A DNA stretch of 64,000 bases, taken from Pseudofabraea citricarpa (Eukaryota; Ascomycota; Leotiomycetes; Helotiales; Dermateaceae). Under the pieces are notes generated by a model. The model had not been told where the DNA came from. It ran no database searches and worked only from the letters and a program-made list of their open reading frames with translations. Where the stretch lies: NCBI GenBank assembly GCA_029641185.1, contig JAPWGK010000010.1:1240001-1304000 (forward strand), given 5' to 3'. This document shows, in pieces, positions 12,474-25,412 of this stretch. A program made the translations under genes and the position numbers. Position 1 is the stretch's first letter; every line of letters begins with the position of its first letter.

Positions 12474-14054
12474 TTAACGAGATGCCTTTCTTTCAGGCGT
12501 CCGGCGTGTGTCTTGGTGCCTCATCTCCGGTCCTGCAGAGAATTGGTACTGGGCTTGTGAAATTGGACGCGAGTCGCTTTGCTCCAGGATCGACGAAACG
12601 GGATTGGACCCACCCGATCGCGGCTCTGCCGGTGCCGCTGGTCCTTGCTCGCCGCTGGTGCCATGGGGCGAACCGGCGCTTTGTTGACTGTAACCACTTT
12701 CTGTATGACGGTGTCGGCTGTTTGGTCGATACTCCTGGCCTCCCCGAGCCGACATATCACTTCGCTGTCTCGAATGGCCTCGTCTACGGGATGATGGCGT
12801 GTTCGAAACCGACGATCCTCCGTGAGAAAATGGCGGAGAAGTATACTGCGGCTGTGATGTTGGCGGAGGTGCTGGTTGTTGTGGTCCAGTGGCCTTGCGT
12901 TTCTTGGGCGACGAAGTGTGATCTAAACAGACGTTAGACTCTGACCTGATGTCCTGCAGAAATCATCTTGACTTGCCTGAGGGCGTGGTTGGCTGGTTAG
13001 TACTGCTCGTCGCTGCTTGCGTCGTTGGTGGCTGCCAGTGGTGGAAGTAGATGGACGGTGAGGATTGCTGCTCTGGCTGTGCTGACTGAGTTTGCTGCAG
13101 CGGGTGTTGGGGTTGGCCAGGCAGAACATGCATTGTAGGACCTGTTGCGGGCGGCTGAATGTGAATCTCTCCCGTGTTAAGTCTGGGAAGCTGACCCGCC
13201 TGTGGTTGTCTAGGAACGGCGCCCTGAGATTGCCTGGTACGAGGTGACATCTGATAGCTGGGTACAAATCCTGCGACTTGCTGTCCCGGTCCTGCAACGG
13301 GAGTCGAAGGAAGCGTGTGCTGCTGACCCACAAAAGGTTGAGCACGCGAGTCTCTTCTTTGAACTTGTTCTGGTGATGCATGGCTTTGGGAAGGCAGAAG
13401 TTGTTGCTGCTGCTGAGCCTGCTGTGTCTGAAGATGATGGGCCTGGGCCATGTAATGCTGGGCCCATTCCAGACTCGCGTTGGGCAAGTTCCCTCCTCCC
13501 ATACCGGCAAATACCATAGGGATCATGTAGGGCGGGATGCCTCCAGTCAAAGATGTCCGAAGCATGTCCTGTTCGATTTTACGCTGCTCCAGACGCAGAG
13601 TTTCCTGTCGCGTCTTCTCCTCTTCCTGCCTTCTCTTGTCTTCTTCTGCTTTTGCATGCAACCAGTTCCGCATTGACTCCTCAGCACCTTGCCATTGCTG
13701 CGGAGGATTTGGTAGCTGACCCATGGGTTGACTTAACGGTGCCTGTACAAGTGATGGCGGTGGTGGTGGAGGTGGTTGTTGCTGTTGCTGCTGTTGTTGT
13801 TGCGTCGGCTGTGGTAATGCCATGGCCGCCGGGGGAGGCAAGCCACGGTGAGGTGTCGACATTGGTTGTGGGGTCGACTTTTTGGGTGGTGGTAATGGTG
13901 CAAGTGATTTGGTACTGCTATTGAGTAGGGGTGGAAAGGAAGAACCTGTGGTCACCGCCGGGGAGAAACGAGAGGTAGCTGGAGGTGTAGGCGGAGAATA
14001 ATCATGGAAGGACTTGTAGCCTTGATGTGCTGGCTGTTTAATTGTGAGCAACAT
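12474..14054 (-). CDS. Gln/Pro-rich probable nuclear regulator
   Basis: 508 residues from two exons, 14054-12977 and 12922-12474. I do not recognise a named family domain. Visible features: an N-terminal block MLLTIKQPAHQGYKSFHDYSP that looks like a conserved short motif; a Q9 run next to a P7 run (about residues 85-100); a highly charged helix (about 125-166, WLHAKAEEDKRRQEEEKTRQ); a hydrophobic GGIPPYMIPMVFAGMGG segment; more Q-rich sequence; and a basic PKKRK (365-369), a good nuclear localisation signal, followed by an Arg/Ser/Pro-rich tail. This composition suits a transcriptional co-regulator, but that is inference. The intron (12923-12976, 54 nt) has a GC donor in perfect context (TCAG|GCAAGT) and a TTTAG acceptor; without splicing the frame stops at once. 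Isolation in about 17 kb of noncoding DNA is typical of regulators with long control regions. Confidence 0.8.
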
Positions 14055-15154
14055 CTTCTCGAGGCGTGGAAATAAAAGTAAAAGAAAGAAACATAAAATC
14101 GTGTGGAGGTAGAAACAACCTTTGGGAGAGGACGAGAAGGTGTCAAAGGACGAATTCGTTCCAAGCGAGTGTGGGACTCGAGACTTTTATATCGAGACAA
14201 CTAGACCCCCCACACTGGTCACACTCATCTCATGTCCAAGTACCGTGCCGAGTAATATAATAGGGTTGTTGGCTAAGGTGCTACCTGGACGTTACCGGTA
14301 TATCAGAGGTTCCCAGACGAGGGCCGGCTTCCGGAAGGAGGGGCAGACTGGCAGGGCAGTGGTGAGAGCACTGGCTAGTCTAATTGGACGGAGGACGAGC
14401 TCGCGAATCATAAGGCTATGGGAGTTGACAGCTCTAGATCTGGATGTTTGTCTGGTCGGCTGGACTGCAGGGGCGATCTTTGCTGCGGCGAGGAGTGGTG
14501 TGTGCGAGGTGGTGCTAGATGTAGTAGCTTGCCGAATGGGGGGGTGGAGGAGGAGGAGGAGGCGAGCCAGGATCACGACGAGGTCATCGGGAGGAGGACG
14601 ACGCGGCGCACGCTGCAAATAAGAACCCACTTCGGCGGGCCTCAGCAAACCAGATTCCAGAAGGGCTGACAGGAGCCCAGAGCAGGCTGTGCGTGTGTTC
14701 GACGGTGCTTTTGCCCGTTGGACGTGCAGCTAAGGGGGGCCTAGGAGACTAGGAGACCAGGAGGCTAGGAACAGGGCGTGGAGAGTGAGGAGCAACGGCG
14801 GCAGCAGAAGAAGCATGGATGTAGATGGCGGTTATGATGCAGCTGGCAGAGCACTTAGCAGTACTTAGTGAGCACAAGCATGGCCATGGCCATGGCCGGG
14901 CTGTCCAGAAATTGGGCCGGAAAGAGATCCTGGGTATGGTGGACTTTTGAGTTGTTTCAATATCAGACTGTATAGGTAGGTAGGTAGTCCACAGAGGTAC
15001 CTGGCAGACACTGTAGATACTAGGTCCCGAGTTGGTAGAGTGCTCCAGAGTCCAGAACCGGACAGCTCTCGTGTACAGTGATTAAATGCGGGCCTGAACC
15101 GAAATGGGAGTGGCAGAGGCACCGCGTAGTGCGTGATGAAGAGATGCTTGCATG

Positions 15155-15520
15155 AGGATGAGTGTGCGTGTGCGTGTGAGCGCGAGTGTGAAAGTGAGTG
15201 TGAGCCTGAGCCTGAGCCTGAGTGTAAGCCTGAGCAGTACGGTAATGGCAACAGTGAGCGTGATTGTGGAGCGCCAGCTAACGTGTGGGCGTGCGTGGTG
15301 GGCGTGAGTGAGTGAGTGAGTAAGTGAGTAGTGAGTGAGAGAATGTGCAAGCAAGCAAAGCAAAGCAAGCAAGCTTGAGCAAGGGCAAGGACATGGACAT
15401 GGACATGGACATGGGCATGGATGGGAAGGGGGGAGGTTTTCTGATGGGTAACTGGGTTTGACCGGGCCTGTCGCAGGGTAGGGCAGGACAAGGCAGGACA
15501 GGGCAGGACAGGGCAGAGAC
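15155..15520. repeat. Cluster of several different short tandem repeats
   Basis: Within about 370 bp lie GTGTGC-like repeats, TGAGCC units, GTGA units (around 15303-15335), CAAG-like units (15350-15370), GGACAT units (about 15388-15420) and GGGCAGGACA units (about 15480-15520). The different motifs abut one another about 1.1-1.5 kb upstream of the Q/P-rich gene start. Confidence 0.8.
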
Positions 15521-15680
15521 TCGACCAGGGTAGCCAATTAGTACAGTGGCTGCTGCTCCGGTGCTGTTACTCACCACCAGCCAGCTCTCGGAGGCAATGG
15601 CCAGTGGCTAACTGTCAGTGGCCGAACGAGCAATGGGCTTGCTGCCCACTACTGTACTGCCCGCCCAGTTGTTTGTTGCA

Positions 15681-15723
15681 CAGCACCAGCACCAGCACCA
15701 GCACCAGCACCAGCATCAGCACC
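15681..15723. repeat. CAGCAC/CACCAG hexanucleotide microsatellite
   Basis: About seven near-perfect hexamer units, the last ones slightly altered. Noncoding context. Confidence 0.85.
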
Positions 15724-18700
15724 AACTTCAGTAATGCCATCCGAAGGACACCCACAGCACCGCACAGCACAACACAGCACAGTGTAGCCTCTGACCTCTG
15801 ACCATCCCATCAGACAGAGAACATGCTTCTCCCCTGAAGACCAGCAGACTGACACCGACCCTCCATCACCACTTCGCTCCATCTCCTTCTCCCTCTCCCT
15901 CCCCTTCCCCCTCCACACGAATTAAGATTCTGGCAAGGATGGGCCGTTCCAAGGGTTCTGCAGTGCACGTCCGGTTGCCGATGGATTTATTCCCGATTCG
16001 GTGCTAGAGATCTCATCGTCCGGCGCCCGCTGCCTCTGAAACACACGGCGATCTGTACCCTATCTGGCCCTCCCGCCCAATCACCAGCCCTCAATTGCAC
16101 CGAGCTCTTAATACAGCACCTCTGTAATCATGCCTCTTATATGAACAGCACCGCTGAAGGACCACAATCTCCTCCAAACAATTTCTCTTGATTAAACCTC
16201 ATCAGCACCTTCCTGGGAGACGTCATTCTCCGCCATGGTCTGGACTCGACGCTTTCATTGCGATGGGTGATTGAGACTGCGTAGTTCTGCTTTGGTCCTT
16301 AAACTGCAAATTGCAAGTCTTGCGAGTTGGGTCGAGATGAGATGAGATGAGATGAGCTCGCTCAGAGCCTCGTTGCAGCTGCCAGCTTCCCAGATTTCCC
16401 AGCCGGCTAACAACAGGTCTCCGAGCCACGAGCCACGATGCACACGGCTACCCAGGGTCCAATGCGGCTCACCAGATCCGGCAATCTCACAAAGACCATT
16501 GTTGTGAGTAGTGGAAACGACCTCTGACAGGCCCTCGCATAAGGCCGGCGTACAATGGCCCTAGGCATACGAACTCATGGCCTGATGTCACTCGCAGGCT
16601 TGCTCTGGAGGAGATGGTGGCGCCTCATGAGGTCAAATGCCAAGGGTCCTGTTGATGGTGGTGGAGGTGATGGTGGTGGTGGTTGTGGTTGTGGTTGTGG
16701 ACGTAGACGTAGACGTGGGTGACAACAAGCGCTGTTCAAGAGCGAAGCCTCCCCGTATGCAAGAGCCTGAGCTGGTCGCTTTTCGATTCGAATCTCGAGA
16801 TGCGAGGACAGCAAGCCGGCCAATGTGTGGCGCTCATCTTATTAGCAACTTTTTGCTGGTCGAAATTGCAGTAATTTGCTTGCACTGTAGGCGGTGAAAA
16901 GAGAGAAAGAAAAAAAGAAGTGCGGGTAGCTAGCTGCTAGCTCCTCATCAGCCACCGCCTGCGCCTGTTACCCACAACGCCCTCATTCAGACAACCGAGC
17001 CGAGAACAAAACATCAAGAACTGATCCAGCTTCCTCATCTGACACGACATCCAGCCATAGTCGTCGACTATCGCCTATGCTTCCGAGCACCAGCCAGCCA
17101 GCCAGCCATCGCGCAACTATGCGAGCACAAGAGTCATGGCCAGGTGTTGAGGCGTCCAATCACCCGCAGCTCACACACCAAAGTAACTCAACATGGACAC
17201 AATAGCATCATGGCGGCCACAGTTTCGCAGGTCAAATTGGTCAAGCCGCCTTTCCTTCCACGCGAGTGCCGAAGCTTATTATTCACCACAACTCTTCTAG
17301 GGCAATGTCACACACAAATAGAAGCTTGCCCAGCTTATTTCGCTAGGCGGGCAATAGTCCGGGTGGCATCACACTTTCTCCCTGGGACCTGACGTTGTTT
17401 CGCATGTCCCGAATGAGCTCACAGGCTGGCGGTTGTGGTTTGGTCTGGTTTTGATACATCACTCTTCAACATGCGAGTCAAACACTCGTCTCAATTCGCG
17501 CCGGAGAGTCGATCATTCCAGCGCTTCGGGGCCTTATTTATTAAGCGATAAGAATCCGGTTGGGTTTCCGCGGCTGCTCCTGATATGGTGAAATGCTGGC
17601 AGTGCTAGGTGCAGTCAAACTACAGAGCGCATATACATGGCAAAGACATCAAGGCGAAGAGGTTTCACTTCCAGAGCAATGATGAACAGACGGCCTCCTT
17701 CGCGGCACAAGTCTCGGAAACACTAGGAGGGAAAAGCACAAGCTAATGAGCAAAAGTGTACCACCAATAAATGTGACAACTTGGCTTTCATCGTGATGCT
17801 CAGCGGGTTTCGACCAGCACCCTCGAGAGATCGGCGACCTAGCCAAGGTAACGTAGCAGCAGAGGTTCCCATGCCGGTGAGGGTGGGAAAGAAAAGGAAA
17901 ACATACATTTGAGTTACGGAGATGGGTTTGCACACACGAGAGCCCGGCAGACATACAATAAAGCCTTGAGGGGTTCAAATTTCCTGTTGAGAAGATGATC
18001 AGCAGTCACAAAAGCCATGCATCGGGACCACCGAGGCATCCAACGATTGCTACCTTCACACTGGACAAGAGTTGCCGCACGTGGTTTCTAACCAGTTCGA
18101 TCATGATTACCGATGAAGAAGGTCCAATCAAAGTGAGTAGAGGAATAAGCGAGCCTGGAAGCGTCTCATTATCGAATATTGGGCGTCATCTAGACCAAAT
18201 AGGTATTCAGATAACAACTTGTTATCTCGCCGACAACATGTCCGATCAAGTCTTCCCAAAATATCTATCAAGTAGCATAAGCAGAACTTGGCCTGCAACA
18301 TAAGCACATGCCATCACACAATACTCCAATTGAGGGTCATGAGGACCTCTTCGTCTGAGGGCAAAAGTGCAATTGGGTCGACCCCATCTCGACACAACAA
18401 CGATCACCGATCTTGAAGCCCCGTGTACATTCATTGGGCACCTACTAGAGCATGGCGACGGAGCAACAAGCTCCAACGCACAAACCTCTCTCATTCGACA
18501 TCACCTCCGGCACGAAGCGTAGAATTAGGTGCCTGGGATCCGCTTACCTTGATATGAAAGTTGGAGAACGGACATGGAAGCAGAAAGCAGTAATAGGGCT
18601 GGCAATCCTAAAGCGAATGCTGCAAACCTTGCTCAACTACGACTACTCTTCAGCGGTCTAGAAGCCTAAGATCGCTCTGGCAAGGAAGACTCGCTTTTCT

Positions 18701-21000
18701 CCTACATGGTTCTTCCCGTCAGCCAATATCAAGTACTCGGTACCTTCTGAGTCAGTGGGACTGCCACAATGACACCGGGGAGCAGCTCGAGACGAAGCAC
18801 GCATACAAGCTCTTCCAATCCGATGTCTGAATCGAAGCGAGCATTTTGACGGCTGGGCTAAACATTCTGCTGGACCCAAAGCCGTTGCTGATCCAGAGGC
18901 TCTCTGTGCTTCTGATTCGCCGCCTCGTTCGTAGGGCACATGGTGCCAACCATCCACCATCGCCGAACAGCCATACGGTGGCTATGAATTGCCCGCAGAC
19001 TCGGAAATGTGTCTCAGCTTGTCCCAAAGCCCAGAAAAGGGTGGCCGAGCGATCGATTTGATTCCTCCCCTGTGCCTGATAGAATCGGTGCCATGTGGCG
19101 ACCATCCTTGCCGTGTAGATCTCCTGTAGATCATGACGGCGCTCGGGCATGGAGGCGCCCACCCCGCCCTCGCCGCCCACTCCCACGTCAGAAGAAAACC
19201 TGGAATTCTTTGCAGAACTTCCCTTTCGGCCTCGGAGTCCCAGCTTCCTGCCAACTTCTTCAACCTGGGTTATTTTTGCACTTTGGTTCCTTGCAAGAGA
19301 TGCTCGCCTCGATAGCCACGCTCGCTGGAGAAAAGTCCGACGGCCCATTTTCTCCACCAACGACTTTGCGAGCAGCGAACGAAATCGCATCGCATTGCCT
19401 GGTGCAGGCTTGTCTTATCAGCGGGAATCTATCCACCAGCCACGATCCCTGATCTTCACAGCCACCCTCTCGTAGCTGACGGCAAGTTCTAGACTGTCTA
19501 TTGTCAAGGTTTGCTACTCCGCAAGCCCTTTAGCGGTGCAGAACTTTGCTATCCACTATCAAAAGCAAGCAAGCAACACTTCTTAATAAAGAAGAGATCA
19601 ACCAGCTTCGCTTTCTCGTTTACGACGAAGGCAGTTGGTACCGACCAAGCTGTGGGGAGAAAAGTTTGTTCAAGCCACCTACCTACTTCTGAACTGACTT
19701 TTATGCCAGTTCAGATTTAGTGTAAACTGTATCGGTAAGGAATAAACACAACCTTGAAACTTGACCTGAGCTGCCGCTTTGAGAGTGGTAAATTCCTTTT
19801 GTAACGGTCTCGCCCTATTGATCTCCGTTGGAAGCATCCTGTGCAAGGCGCAGTTTTAACTACAGTAATGGGTCACCGGTGATTACTGTAGCACCCACCA
19901 CGGTACTCTTTTTTAATTCATAGTTGCTATCACCAAATATGAAGATCTCTTCCGCTTACAACAAAACTATCGCTCTTCCTCGCAAACTAACCGCAAGCAA
20001 GCAAGGTCTTCTGGTTTTACTCTCTTCTGCACAGCAAGCATTGGGCCGACGCTCTTAATCATGGCGCTGAATCTAAGAGATTCACTTTTTTTTTCCCCCT
20101 GTAAATCTCGGCATGATATCACGATGTGTTGTTAAAGGGTTGTCGTACTGTTTCGTTTTCGCTTCGCTTCGAGCCGAATGGCTGGCTGACTCAACCTCCA
20201 GTCAAGCATTTCCAACCACATGTAGCCAAGACGACTACTTCTGCGACTTGGCTTCATGATCAAGCATCAAGTCAGCAATGAGTAATTACGCGTCTCGCAA
20301 CGTACAGGTTAGTATGATGATTTTACATCAGGTGCATGCAACACAGTGCATCACTACCAGCCCGTTCCTTACCATGGATTGATCAATACCGGGTTTTTTC
20401 TAAACGCCAGTGAGAGAGTATGCAATACAGTGCAGCGTGGCCGTACTATAGAATCGTCGTTAAAAGCCTTCGCTCTCTTGGGCGCACAATGCTGACGCGG
20501 CCCTTTTCTGGGCTATACAAATTTAGGAGCGCTAGGACTTCGGTTCAGGATCGTATTTATGGTTGAAGGGCCAACGGCTTCACTTAAACTTCCCCATGTC
20601 CTAAAAAGAGAAAGAAGAACGTGGGGAAACTCCACTATGTTACCTTTCAGCCGTTGTACCATCGTGTACGCGAGCTATACCATATGGAAACGTACTAACA
20701 TTAGACCGAATTCATTCGTCTCCTTCGTCTACAGACTTGAATCATAGATCGAGATCAAACTCGTCCAGAAAGAAAGCTTATTGGAGAGAAAGAGCCCCAA
20801 AAGATTGATAGACCGGACCATCCGCCCTCTACCGTCTAAGGTAGCAATGCTAAGTAGGTGAGTCGGTAAGTTCGAAACTTACTAGGTAGTCTGATCTTAT
20901 CTAGTCGCATGTCAAAACTTGTCAAATTTTCTTTGGTATTATTAAGGTAAGGTTACCAAACTACCGACCAGCTGCCAATTGTGTCAGCTAAGCTAAGGAT

Positions 21001-21031
21001 GTAGGTAGGTAGGTAGGTAGGTAGGTAGGTA
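21001..21031. repeat. TAGG tetranucleotide microsatellite
   Basis: Uninterrupted GTAG/TAGG units over about 31 nt in intergenic DNA. Confidence 0.9.
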
Positions 21032-22916
21032 CAAGATGCAATGTAATATACACGGCGGTCTTCAGCTTCAGATTAGGTGCATATCAAAGTAGTTCAAATA
21101 CTCAATAAAACCTGATTTGCCCCTTATACCATGAGATTTCCACGTGAGATGAACACTAAAGAAGAATGATTGGTTGTTACAGGAATGTGTGGTACAGGAA
21201 GTTGTCAATAACAGGCTTGTTTATAGTGGTTTTGCTGTTTGGTGATTCTGATCTTCTGGTTCAATGGCAAGAACCCATCGTCACTTCGCTGATGTGCACT
21301 TAGTTCCCCGACCCTAGGTACTTAGATGACCTTGCTATGACTGCCTGGCCTGCTTCTCTCCCATCGCTTGATTTCTTTCATGTTTTTCATCCTTCCTATT
21401 CTTGTGCTGCATACGAAGAAGATCCAAATAGGAGATATGATATAAATTAGAATTGACATACTAACCCAATCTGACATATATATACTTGCATTATGCGAGT
21501 GTGCAAGGACGAAGGCAGTAGTCATTTAGAGACAATCCCATATGCCACATCTCTGTCCTTTCTTTTTTCTTCTTCTTTCCTTTTTAGCTTTCGTTCTGTT
21601 CTCTCGCTGCGCTTTCCCACATGTCCTTTCCATACACCTACCTAACATCCCACGATCTCCTTTTCATTTTTCGACGAAATAATGATCCAGAGTACCTCTC
21701 AAAACGCTCTCCTTTCTACCTCAATCCAACCCAACCTAACCCCAGTTATACTCCATCCATCCAGCCTCTACCGAGCCCACCGTCCAACCCTCCTACCCGA
21801 TCATAACCAGCATGCCAGCACGCCACCCATCTATGTAGGGAATTGAAAGAAAGGAAGAAGAAAAAAGAAAGAGAGAATTCTTACTTGCCCTGCCTAGCCA
21901 GTCAGTCTTCTTTTCTCACGGGCCAAGTCACAAAAGCGAGCACGTCACCACGTAGGCAACGCAGTAAACCCGAGAAGCAAGCACAAGACGCAGTTCGAAT
22001 TTTCATGTCTGGTATTACTATCATCTCTACCTCTCTACTCCTCGTTCATTATTTCTTCCTCGCCCCCCGAGGGGCCGACTGACGCAATCTTCTATTTCTC
22101 CCTCTCCCTCTCTCTCCTTTGCTCTCCCCCAAACAAGACTAGCTAGCTATCAAGAGAGAGAGAGGAAGAGGAGCGAACAGATCTAAATGCAGATTAAAAA
22201 TAAGACATAAAACAGAACGACGCACGCACCCGCGCGTAAGTTGAAAAGAAGAAAAACGATTTTACAGAAAGGACATACAGCAATATAGTACAACATGATA
22301 TAGCAGCAGGTCAAAAAACCAAGCAATCAAGTAACCAGCCATGAAATCTAGCGAGGGAGGGGAAGAAGAAAAAAAAAAAAAAAAAGAATAGCACGCGTGT
22401 CCTGTCCATCCACATGGCATGTATTACTGTCTATCTGATCGTCCTTTTTGACCTTCACTTCCACTTTCGCCTTCATCTTCACCATCTCTCACTCACTTTC
22501 GCTCTCGTCCCAAAATTAATTTACTACTAGTAGGACCTTATATTCCCTATCTCTCTCGTCACCCGCTCACCCCTTTACTTATTCCTCCCACAAAAAGAAA
22601 GCTAACAAAAATTAAAATAGGAAAAGGTTTGTGTAGTGTCCGCGTAAGGGTATAGTGCTCTGCGAGTGCATGATACAACAACAATAACAAAAAAAGACCA
22701 CCAAAGAGAAAAAGCCAGAGAGATTCGCTCGTGTTCGCCCAGTTGGAGATACAGCAGGTGAGACAACAGAAAGAAAGAAAGAAAAAAGGCCCCGTATGTG
22801 TTCGCCTCGTGGTTCTATGTGGCAAGTGAGAAAAAAATTAAGCTATGCTGAAGAGATTGAAGGAATATCGGAGGGAGTCTGACGACCGTGTCGCATCAGG
22901 TTAGAATGCTAACTAT

Positions 22917-25412
22917 TCAGCTCCGTTTTTTTGCTCGATGTAACTTCCATTCCGCCTTGGTAACCTTCATGAGAAGTTCCTCGTCTTTGACAGGAATCCA
23001 GCTCGTCAAGACCTTCATGGCATTCTCGAAATCGCTATCCATGAGGATCTCTCTCGTGCCATCAATAAGAGCAGCGCTGGTTGCATGAAGTACGTCGAGC
23101 CCCCCTGCAAACGGTCGTTCAGGCGTTGGTGATATAGAAGGATCCGAGTCGCCAAGGAGCATGAAAACGTCCCAGACCCGAAGTTGAGCTGGAAATGGGA
23201 TGGAATAATTAAATAGTGTAAGGTACCATCTAGTGCCGTATGCTGTAGGTTCAATACCTAATTCATCCTGCAAACGTGTTAGTCGAGTAATGGAGACCGC
23301 AGAGGTATGACTTGCAAGTCTTTGAGAAACATCATTGCCATCGAGCCAGCCTTTTTGAAACTCGTCAAGTGCAGCCATTAGGCCAGGAAACCCAGCTTCG
23401 TAGAGCTTGTCAAGACCTCGTAACTGCCACATGCGTACCAGCATAATAAAGGTCTTCTCTTCATCAAAATAACACAAGAGAGTAGCTGCCAAAGACGCCA
23501 TGCCTTGCACATAACCTGTCTCGGGAAAGTATAGCGATAAAGCATGGAGAACTCTGAAGAGTAGTCTTTGGCCACCGCGATATCGTCTTCTGAACATGAT
23601 GTGACTGTTGATGGTTCTGGGGACATCGATATCGATTTGGACATCGTCAGCTGAACTTTGTTCCAGGAGCTTGAAAAATGTTTCGATAATCTCATCATCC
23701 GGAACATAGTCCTTGCTCTTCTTGGCCGAGGTCGTCAAAAAGGAGTGCCAGGCTGCTGCACGCCATCGGTCTGGGATACCTTTCCAAGTCCGATCAATCA
23801 GCTTTGGATTCTGCGTATCAAATTCGAATGCCATTCCTTCTCCATCTTTCCCATTCTTGACAACTTTGGCCATCTTTCTCCACTTTTCAGCACGCTCCCA
23901 TTCCTTTTTCTTCAGTCCCTCTTCAGCTCTCCCACCTTCTTCAGTCTCGGCAATGTCCGCAAGACCAGGCGGTAAAGTCAGCATATCGCCAGCTTCATCC
24001 ATCCACCTCCTGTCACGGTTGCCGGGAAATCGATTTGTTGCCGTTCTGAGGTGGGACCGATTTGTGCTTCTTTGCGAGACGGACGACCTGTTTGTGTTCA
24101 AAGACCTCGTAGATAATTTCCGGCTTGGTGCTCGTCTGAATCCTGCTCGGGATGAATGCGCCGAGGAAGGGGATCTACCAAAAGCCCTCTTCTTTCGTGG
24201 GGTTTCTGATGCCATCTGCAGAACAGTAGATACCCGCTGAGGCGGTCTTGGCTCCGGGCTGCCCCCTCGATTTAGTACTGATTTTCTGCGTACATTAATG
24301 AAGCCATATCTATCAACATCGCCACCTTCTACATCCTCCCAATCTTCGATTCCTCCAGCCAGTTCGTGCTCTTTTCTTGCAAGTGTCTCCCTCGAAGACA
24401 GCCTGCTATCAGAACGTGATGGTTTAGTAGGTGATGACTTAGCAGAAGAAGGGCTCAAAAGTCCGTTTGATCTAATCTAGTCAGTATTTGTGATGCCTGG
24501 ATAAAAGGGAGACATACGTTGTTATTTCTTCAAGTGATTTTGTTTCTTGCAAGTCGGTCAACCTGTCATCCCTTGCAGCATATTTTCCATCTCGCCAATC
24601 AAGGGTAGAGCCCGTCTCATACATCGATCTGACTTTTTGAGACTCTTTCTCTAACTCATCAGATAGTACTTTGGGGGATGGCGTTGCTAGCATGGAGAAA
24701 CTAGGCTGTCTATAGATGTTTTAGCATTTAATTTGGCCGCACCTTGCTCTGATATAACTGACCTTCGATTTCCTAATGGACGTATATGACCATTGACTGC
24801 CTTCTTTCCTCCTAGCATCATGCTTCCCCTCTTCGAGAAAGACATCTGTGAGAGAAACTCGGTCTCCAGTAAGCTATCTGTCGGAATTGGTGTCAGGATT
24901 GGCGAGAACTCCTGCGTTGAACTCGCTGTAGATCTTGGACTCTTCGTTCCACTTCCATGCCTGGAGAGAGGTTTCTTCCATTTGCTTATGCTCCCAGACC
25001 CCCAGCTGTCACTCTTCTTGATATTCGGTGTTTCGGGCGGTGACTGGACTGGGCTCGCAGTGGCCTGCTTCTTGGGGCTCGAGTCGAAGTTGATGGAAAC
25101 GCTCAGTGGATGCTCATCGGCAGTCCGTACAGAACCCTCTCGCGCCGCCGTTGATGTCGTGGGAGCAAGACCCGAGTCCCTCTTTGTCTCATCCTTGTCT
25201 TCATTGCCAGTAATGGGCCTTCGCAGGGCAGGATGTGTATCGGCAGGCGGCGCGCGTGGTGGCGCGATAGTGACTGGAATCGGTGGCTTCGCAGCCTTGG
25301 TCTCTTCGTATCGTACCGTCAAGATACCATCTTCGTCGTGGGTTTGCTGAATGGTTGGCATCGTCTTGATTCGCAAGCTACCTGATTGACTGCTAGATAC
25401 CGAAGGAGCCAT
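22917..25412 (-). CDS. TBC-domain Rab GTPase-activating protein
   Basis: Accelerates GTP hydrolysis by a Rab GTPase in membrane traffic; which Rab cannot be told. Inferred exons: 25412-24763, 24709-24518, 24471-23316, 23267-22917, giving 782 residues. About the first 500 residues are Ser/Pro/Arg-rich and disordered. The TBC domain (about 505-745) starts RTWKGIPDRWRAAAW and carries both catalytic fingers: Arg in IDIDVPR and Gln in YVQGM. It continues through GTRWYLTLF and LRVWDVFMLLGD. Intron 3 (23268-23315, 48 nt, GC donor, perfect CTAAC branch site and GCAG acceptor) is a multiple of three without stops, so unspliced RNA would still be translatable. Removing it restores the usual spacing SQRL|DELGIEPTAYGTRW. 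The other introns join in phase only at the sites given. The molecular function is secure from the finger residues. Confidence 0.92.

Larger units (their letters stand above)
14055..22916. other. Long gene-poor region upstream of the Q/P-rich gene
   Basis: 8.9 kb with no reading frame that resembles a protein. The left part should hold the promoter and 5' UTR of the Q/P-rich gene; the right end holds the 3' UTR of the TBC gene. Simple repeats are dense: a cluster at 15155-15520, CACCAG units at 15681-15723, GATGA units at 16334-16356, GGT/GTT units at 16650-16710, a TAGG run at 21001-21031 and an A17 run at 22369-22385. A 212-codon frame on the minus strand at 18752-19390 is opposed by open frames on + and has no recognisable motif. 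I cannot exclude multi-exon genes with tiny exons or long noncoding RNAs. Confidence 0.6.

Noticed and set aside
16783..16797. tRNA B-box-like sequence GATTCGAATC
   Set aside because: The T-arm stem does not pair on either strand and no A box or acceptor stem was found.
18752..19390. 212-codon frame on the minus strand
   Set aside because: No motif, overlapping open frames on the other strand, composition typical of GC-rich noncoding DNA.
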